DNA of 64,000 nt from a virus: the IMG/VR virus record IMGVR_UViG_3300010391_000174, positions 1-64,000 of that record. One strand, written 5' to 3'. How positions within the stretch are numbered: position 1 is the first letter of the stretch; each line of letters begins with the position of its first letter. This document shows, piece by piece, positions 60,388 through 64,000 of this stretch. Position numbers and translations under genes: made by a program. The notes below the pieces were generated by a model. That model was given only the letters and a program-made list of their open reading frames with translations. It ran no database searches and was not told the DNA's origin.

Positions 60388-60701
60388 TGCCATACGTAAG
60401 TTACAATAGATATGCAATTTTAAAGAATTCGGACGGTACTACTGATTCAATGCCGTTTATTAAATTGCCAATAAATTCAAGTGATAAATTTGAATACTGG
60501 AATTCTGAATTTAATAGATTAGAGAAACTTAGTCAAAAATATTATGGAAATCCATTTTATGATTTTCTGATACTCTATGCCAATCCAGAATATACTTCTG
60601 AATTTGATATACCCGATGGAACTCTCATAAGAATACCATTCCCATTGTCCAAAGTCAAAGCGGATTATGAAGCAATATTAACTGCATTTAAAAAACAATA
60701 A
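60387..60701 (+). CDS. Baseplate wedge protein, LysM/gp53-like
   Basis: 104 residues. Asn-Arg-Leu-Glu-Lys-Leu-Ser-Gln-Lys-Tyr-Tyr-Gly-Asn-Pro, then Leu-Ile-Leu-Tyr-Ala-Asn-Pro-Glu and Ile-Pro-Asp-Gly-Thr-Leu-Ile-Arg-Ile-Pro follow the LysM pattern used by T4 gp53-type wedge proteins. Starts in a TAATG overlap with the OmpA-domain protein, so the two may act together. Confidence 0.75.
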   Translation: MPYVSYNRYAILKNSDGTTDSMPFIKLPINSSDKFEYWNSEFNRLEKLSQKYYGNPFYDFLILYANPEYTSEFDIPDGTLIRIPFPLSKVKADYEAILTAFKKQ

Positions 60702-60755
60702 TCCTTGATTATTTGGTTTTATTTTATTATGTTTGCAGTTGCATAAATTGTAAAC

Positions 60756-62381
60756 ATGAAAACTAATATTGTAGTAGTATTTTCCTCACATTTATCTGAT
60801 GCTGAAAATCAAGAATTTATAAAACATATTGATGATACTATTGGTGTTAAACATAAAGTAGTTTCATATCAGAATTTCAATCAATATAGTCTTGCACAAA
60901 TATATAATAATGCAATAGCTGAACATAAAGCTGATGATTGCATTTTTGTAATGTGTCATAATGATATTGAAATTAAAACCAGAAATTGGGGTAAGATATT
61001 GTTGAATCATTTTAATTATAATGATTATGGTATTATTGGTGTAGCTGGTAGCACATATATTCCCGCAAGCGGAATGTGGTGGGAAGACCGAAGTAAAATG
61101 TATGGAATTGTTGAACATACTGATGGTGCTAAATCGTGGACGAATGAATACTCCAATCCAATTAATGGCATTCAATCAACACTTATGGTTGATGGTTTAT
61201 TTATGACATTTGACCCAAATAAAATTGTACATGGTTTTAATGAAAAATATGGTTTGTTTCATTTTTATGATTTAAGTTTTTGTGTTGATAATTATTTAGA
61301 TGGCATTAATATAGGTGTAATCACCAATATTCGTGTAAAACATAAATCCGTAGGTCAAACAAATCAGAGTTGGGAAGATAATCGTAAGAAATTCGCCAGT
61401 GAATATAATCTTCCAATGCGATATGTGTCTGAAGATAAATTAAAAGTACTGATTTGTTGTCAGTTTTTTAAGAACTATACTGGTTCTGAAGTTAGTAATT
61501 ATGAACTTAGTCGTGAACTCGTTAAGCTTGGTTGTGATGTAACTATTATTTCTTCTGTTGTTGGCGACCCGTTACTTAGTAAAGCACAGAAAAATGGTGT
61601 TAAGGTTTATTCGTATTACAATTTACCAAATTATGTTCTTGACCATGAACAAAAATTCCATTTTAAGAAAAATGAAAAGGATTTCGATATAATCCATATT
61701 AATCATAAACCAATTGGTCAGTTGATATTAAATTTATATCCAAATACACCTGCGGTTATGCATGTCAGAAGTGAAGTTATTCCGGTTTTTGAAGAACCGA
61801 TAGTTAATCCTGCAGTAAAACGATATATTTCCATCAGAGAATCAATTACAGACTATATAACGACATTTGGTGTACCAAGCGATAAGATTGTATTGATTGA
61901 TAATCCATTCGACTACAAGCGATTTAATTGCGAATATAAGCCAATTAAAAATGAAAAGGAAGTAGTATTATTTATTGGCAGTCTTGATTATTTAAGAAAG
62001 AATGTTCTACTTGATTTAGCAAAAACAACAAAAGAAAATAACCAGATGTTATGGATAATTGGTGCTGATAATGGTGGATATATAAAGGAAATATACGATT
62101 TAAATACCGAAAAGAATATAAAATATTATGGAGTTAAATCTAATGTTGAAGATTTTATTAAAAAGTGTGATTATACTGCTGGAATTTTTAAAGGCAGGAC
62201 GACAATTGAAGGATTTTTATGTGGAAAAACCGGATGGATATATACTGTAGATAAAGAAGGAAATATTTTAAATAAGGTCTTACAAACAGTACCAGAGGAT
62301 ATTGAAAAGTATAGAAGTGATTTTTCAGCTAAGAAAGTACTTGAATTATATAATAAAATAATTAATGAGGTTTGGTTATAA
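60756..62381 (+). CDS. Two-domain glycosyltransferase (GT2-like plus GT4-like)
   Basis: 541 residues. Residues 1-220 are a GT-A-like domain with Cys-His-Asn-Asp-Ile in place of a DxD motif and Gly-Ile-Ile-Gly-Val-Ala-Gly. Residues 230-540 are a GT-B domain: Leu-Ile-Cys-Cys-Gln-Phe-Phe, Gly-Cys-Asp-Val-Thr-Ile-Ile, Val-Met-His-Val-Arg-Ser-Glu, Leu-Phe-Ile-Gly-Ser-Leu, and a Thr-Ile-Glu-Gly-Phe-Leu segment carrying the nucleotide-binding Glu. The present stop TAA appears to be supplied by an inserted TnpB element; joining 62379 to 63711 would add 17 residues. A glycan-decorating role is inferred. Confidence 0.8.
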   Translation: MKTNIVVVFSSHLSDAENQEFIKHIDDTIGVKHKVVSYQNFNQYSLAQIYNNAIAEHKADDCIFVMCHNDIEIKTRNWGKILLNHFNYNDYGIIGVAGSTYIPASGMWWEDRSKMYGIVEHTDGAKSWTNEYSNPINGIQSTLMVDGLFMTFDPNKIVHGFNEKYGLFHFYDLSFCVDNYLDGINIGVITNIRVKHKSVGQTNQSWEDNRKKFASEYNLPMRYVSEDKLKVLICCQFFKNYTGSEVSNYELSRELVKLGCDVTIISSVVGDPLLSKAQKNGVKVYSYYNLPNYVLDHEQKFHFKKNEKDFDIIHINHKPIGQLILNLYPNTPAVMHVRSEVIPVFEEPIVNPAVKRYISIRESITDYITTFGVPSDKIVLIDNPFDYKRFNCEYKPIKNEKEVVLFIGSLDYLRKNVLLDLAKTTKENNQMLWIIGADNGGYIKEIYDLNTEKNIKYYGVKSNVEDFIKKCDYTAGIFKGRTTIEGFLCGKTGWIYTVDKEGNILNKVLQTVPEDIEKYRSDFSAKKVLELYNKIINEVWL

Positions 62382-62403
62382 ATAATAATTTTTCAGAAAC
62401 ACA

Positions 62404-62413
62404 TAGTATTTAC
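62404..62413 (+). promoter_or_regulatory. Weak late-like motif AGTATTTACA
   Basis: One mismatch in the most conserved part; 33 bases before tnpB. It may be chance in an A/T-rich left end. Confidence 0.25.
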
Positions 62414-62436
62414 AATAAAGTATATTTAATTTATAC

Positions 62437-63702
62437 ATGTTAAAAGCAATTAAAATACGAATCTATCTTAATAATGAACAAAAAGTTTATATTTCTAAAC
62501 TATTGGGTTCTTGTAGATTTGTATATAATAATTGCCTTGCTTATAGAATTGAAAAATATAATCAAGAAAAAATAACAATTGGCTTTGCAGAATTGGGAAA
62601 ATATTTAACTGAACTTAAAAAGAAAGAAGAATACGTGTGGCTAAAAGATAGTCATTCAAAGGTATTACAACAAACACTTATTAACTTAGAATACGCATAT
62701 AAATCATTTTTTAAAAATGATATGGGTTTTCCTAAGTTTAAATCAAAAAAAGATAATAAACAAAGTTGTAGATTTCCTGTTGATGCTATTGGTGGAATAT
62801 GTGGTAATAGAATTAACATCATTAAAACATTAAAGGATATTCACTACAAATGTAGTATTAATGATGAAAAATATTTAAATCATAATCAAAATTTAATTAA
62901 ATCAGCAACATTAACTCGAACAAAATCAAATAAATATTATTTTTCAATTTTAATTGATAAACCAAATATTAAATCATTACCAGAAATAGATAAAATTATT
63001 GGTATCGATTTAGGTATTAAAGATTTTGTAATTACATCTAAAGGCGATAAATTTGAGAACATTAAAACTATTAGAAATAATGAAAAACCATTAATAAAAT
63101 TACAAAGACAATTAAGTAAAAAACAATTAAATAGTAAGAACAGAAACAAATTAAGAATTAAATTAGCAAAAAAATATGAAAAGATAAATAATATAAAGGA
63201 AAATTATTTACATCAAATTTCAAATCAATTGCTTAACGAAAATCAAGTTATAGTAATGGAAGATTTAAATGTAAATGGTATGTTAAAAAATCATAAATTA
63301 GTTAAATCTATACGAGAATTATCTTTAAGTAGATTTAAAGAAATGCTTATATATAAAGCTGATTGGTATGATAGACAAGTTATTGAAATTGATAGATGGT
63401 ATCCTTCAAGTAAATTGTGTTCAATATGTGGTTATAAAAATAATGAATTAAAATTAAGTGACAGAAAATGGACATGTCCCGTTTGTAATACTATTCATGA
63501 CAGAGATTATAATGCTGCAATTAATATAAAAAAAGAGGGTCTGAGAATTTTATCTATTAAAGAGAATAAATTAAATAATATTAAAATAGGGTTGGGTTCA
63601 CCCGAATTAACGCTTGAGGACTATCCTCTGATGGATGACAAGGCAGAAATGCCCCTAAAAAGTTATGATAGAATGAGACAAGAAAAAAATGAATTATTAT
63701 AG
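62437..63702 (+). CDS. tnpB: TnpB-type RNA-guided nuclease (element 2)
   Basis: 421 residues, classical IS605 OrfB. The RuvC residues are Asp191 (Gly-Ile-Asp-Leu-Gly), Glu275 (Val-Met-Glu-Asp-Leu) and Asp357 (Asp-Arg-Asp-Tyr-Asn-Ala). The zinc ribbon Cys are 328, 331, 347 and 350. The C-terminal extension (Gly-Leu-Gly-Ser-Pro-Glu-Leu-Thr to Leu-Lys-Ser-Tyr-Asp-Arg-Met) is the part that overlaps the guide-RNA scaffold in this family. A+T content equals that of the phage, unlike element 1, suggesting long residence. Only about 20-25% similar by eye to the first TnpB. It looks intact. Confidence 0.92.
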   Translation: MLKAIKIRIYLNNEQKVYISKLLGSCRFVYNNCLAYRIEKYNQEKITIGFAELGKYLTELKKKEEYVWLKDSHSKVLQQTLINLEYAYKSFFKNDMGFPKFKSKKDNKQSCRFPVDAIGGICGNRINIIKTLKDIHYKCSINDEKYLNHNQNLIKSATLTRTKSNKYYFSILIDKPNIKSLPEIDKIIGIDLGIKDFVITSKGDKFENIKTIRNNEKPLIKLQRQLSKKQLNSKNRNKLRIKLAKKYEKINNIKENYLHQISNQLLNENQVIVMEDLNVNGMLKNHKLVKSIRELSLSRFKEMLIYKADWYDRQVIEIDRWYPSSKLCSICGYKNNELKLSDRKWTCPVCNTIHDRDYNAAINIKKEGLRILSIKENKLNNIKIGLGSPELTLEDYPLMDDKAEMPLKSYDRMRQEKNELL

Positions 63703-63710
63703 AATATTAT
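63583..63710 (+). ncRNA. Probable omega (guide scaffold) RNA overlapping the tnpB 3' end
   Basis: Consecutive hairpins lie in the coding tail: GGGT/ACCC (63589-63603), GAGGA-CTA-TCCTC (63616-63628) and GGCA-GAAA-TGCC with a GNRA loop (63642-63653). In characterised TnpB systems the scaffold lies here and the guide is the sequence just beyond the right end, here from about 63711. Confidence 0.5.
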
Positions 63711-63766
63711 GTAATTCGGAATCATTTAATTTATACGAAGATATTATAAATGAAACTTGGCAATGA
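63711..63766 (+). pseudogene. Detached C-terminal tail of the glycosyltransferase
   Basis: Codons for Asn-Ser-Glu-Ser-Phe-Asn-Leu-Tyr-Glu-Asp-Ile-Ile-Asn-Glu-Thr-Trp-Gln end at TGA 63764-63766, overlapping the next ATG. The Leu-Tyr-x-x-Ile-Ile-Asn-Glu-x-Trp pattern also occurs at the present end of the upstream glycosyltransferase, so this could alternatively be the tail of a lost paralogue. Confidence 0.45.
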
Positions 63767-64000
63767 AAAATCAATTAAATAAAAAAGAAACAATAAAAAA
63801 AAGATTGAGCTAAGACATCAAAAACTTAATTTCATAGAAAAACATATTCCAGTAGATAAATTAAAAGTAAATCAAACAAATAAATTAATGAATGAAAGAG
63901 ATAGATTAAGAATTTTCGGCAAACCCAATGTAAATCCATTAGCTAAGAGTTCTGCACCAATTTTAGAGCAAAAAATACCAATATCAATTATAATTCCAAC
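63763..64000 (+). CDS. Start of a glycosyltransferase (GT2), with a frame change at an A8 run; cut by window end
   Basis: ATG 63763 opens a frame that stops at 63811-63813, while a second frame, open from the A8 run (63795-63802), continues Ile-Glu-Leu-Arg-His-Gln to the window edge. It includes Pro-Ile-Ser-Ile-Ile-Ile-Pro-Thr, the usual first strand of a GT2 domain. Either a missing A, a -1 slip on A_AAA_AAA_G, or a later start at ATG 63888 explains this. Confidence 0.5.

Larger units (their letters stand above)
62380..63710 (+). mobile_element. TnpB-only element 2, inserted 3' of TTAT in the glycosyltransferase gene
   Basis: Bounds inferred from reading-frame reconstruction. The glycosyltransferase frame up to TTAT (62376-62379) continues without stop at 63711, giving a C-terminal tail that ends in TGA overlapping the ATG of the next gene. 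The element begins AAATAATAATTTTT and ends ATATTAT. No tnpA and no target duplication, as for element 1. Confidence 0.45.

Noticed and set aside
62424-63736. 13-bp direct repeat ATTTAATTTATAC at 62424-62436 and 63724-63736 as target duplication of TnpB element 2
   Set aside because: IS605-type elements make no duplication, the left copy lies directly at the tnpB ATG leaving no room for a left end, and the repeat is low-complexity A/T. The frame-restoring bounds fit better, though the repeat is recorded as an alternative.
1-64000. CRISPR arrays
   Set aside because: No regularly spaced identical repeats were seen on either strand.

Overview
The window is about 64 kb of AT-rich DNA (roughly 70% A+T by eye) from a contractile-tailed, T4-like (myovirus-type) phage. 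Recognisable virion genes include a large terminase, a gp20-like portal, a gp21-like prohead protease, a scaffold, a gp23-like major capsid protein, neck proteins, a gp18-like sheath, a gp19-like tube, a gp5-like baseplate spike, a tail assembly chaperone, a tape measure and further baseplate proteins. The host is probably a member of Bacteroidetes. Highly expressed genes have A-rich leaders with no Shine-Dalgarno sequence, stop-start overlaps of the form TAATG are common, and a phage-encoded lipoprotein carries a Cys-Thr-Glu-Lys-Glu-Asp-Asp export signal typical of that phylum.

Layout. 1-7.3 kb: end of an unknown gene, two unknown genes, a broken GIY-YIG gene, terminase, portal. 7.3-12.7 kb (minus): a lytic transglycosylase-like protein and a 1506-residue structural protein. 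12.8-18.9 kb: a small membrane coiled-coil protein, the protease interrupted by a 401-residue intein, scaffold, capsid. 18.9-23.2 kb: a possible cysteine-peptidase-like protein, a chimeric GIY-YIG endonuclease, and a minus-strand operon split by a TnpB element. 23.3-26.3 kb: neck region and a tiny Ala-rich membrane protein. 26.4-33.4 kb (minus): nucleotide metabolism (ThyX, two dUTPases, MazG), many small proteins including a duplicated cassette, and a Vsr-like homing endonuclease preceded by a ribbon-helix-helix protein. 33.5-43.5 kb: tail completion, fibre-like proteins, lipoprotein, sheath, tube. 43.6-53 kb: another broken GIY-YIG gene, then minus-strand baseplate genes, a PD-(D/E)XK nuclease, a peptidase-like protein, a gp55-like sigma factor, glycosyltransferases and a HAD-like phosphatase. 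53-64 kb: tail chaperone with an apparent -1 frameshift signal, tape measure, a baseplate protein with an OmpA-like domain, a LysM/gp53-like protein, a GT2-GT4 fusion, a second TnpB element, and the start of another glycosyltransferase.

Regulation. A motif close to AGTATTTATA sits about 15-70 bases upstream of most structural transcription units on both strands, always in the sense direction. Together with the gp55-like sigma factor it looks like the late-promoter system. It is the reverse complement of the T4 late box. A second promoter form, TTTTTGTAACA-N15-CGTATAAT, precedes three accessory genes, including the lipoprotein.

Most notable are the apparent -1 programmed frameshift in the tail chaperone, two TnpB-only elements whose in-silico removal rebuilds reading frames and which both lie directly 3' of TTAT, and a high density of selfish elements (intein, GIY-YIG, Vsr-like nuclease, TnpB) beside virion genes. 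Two unrelated endonucleases share one accessory domain.
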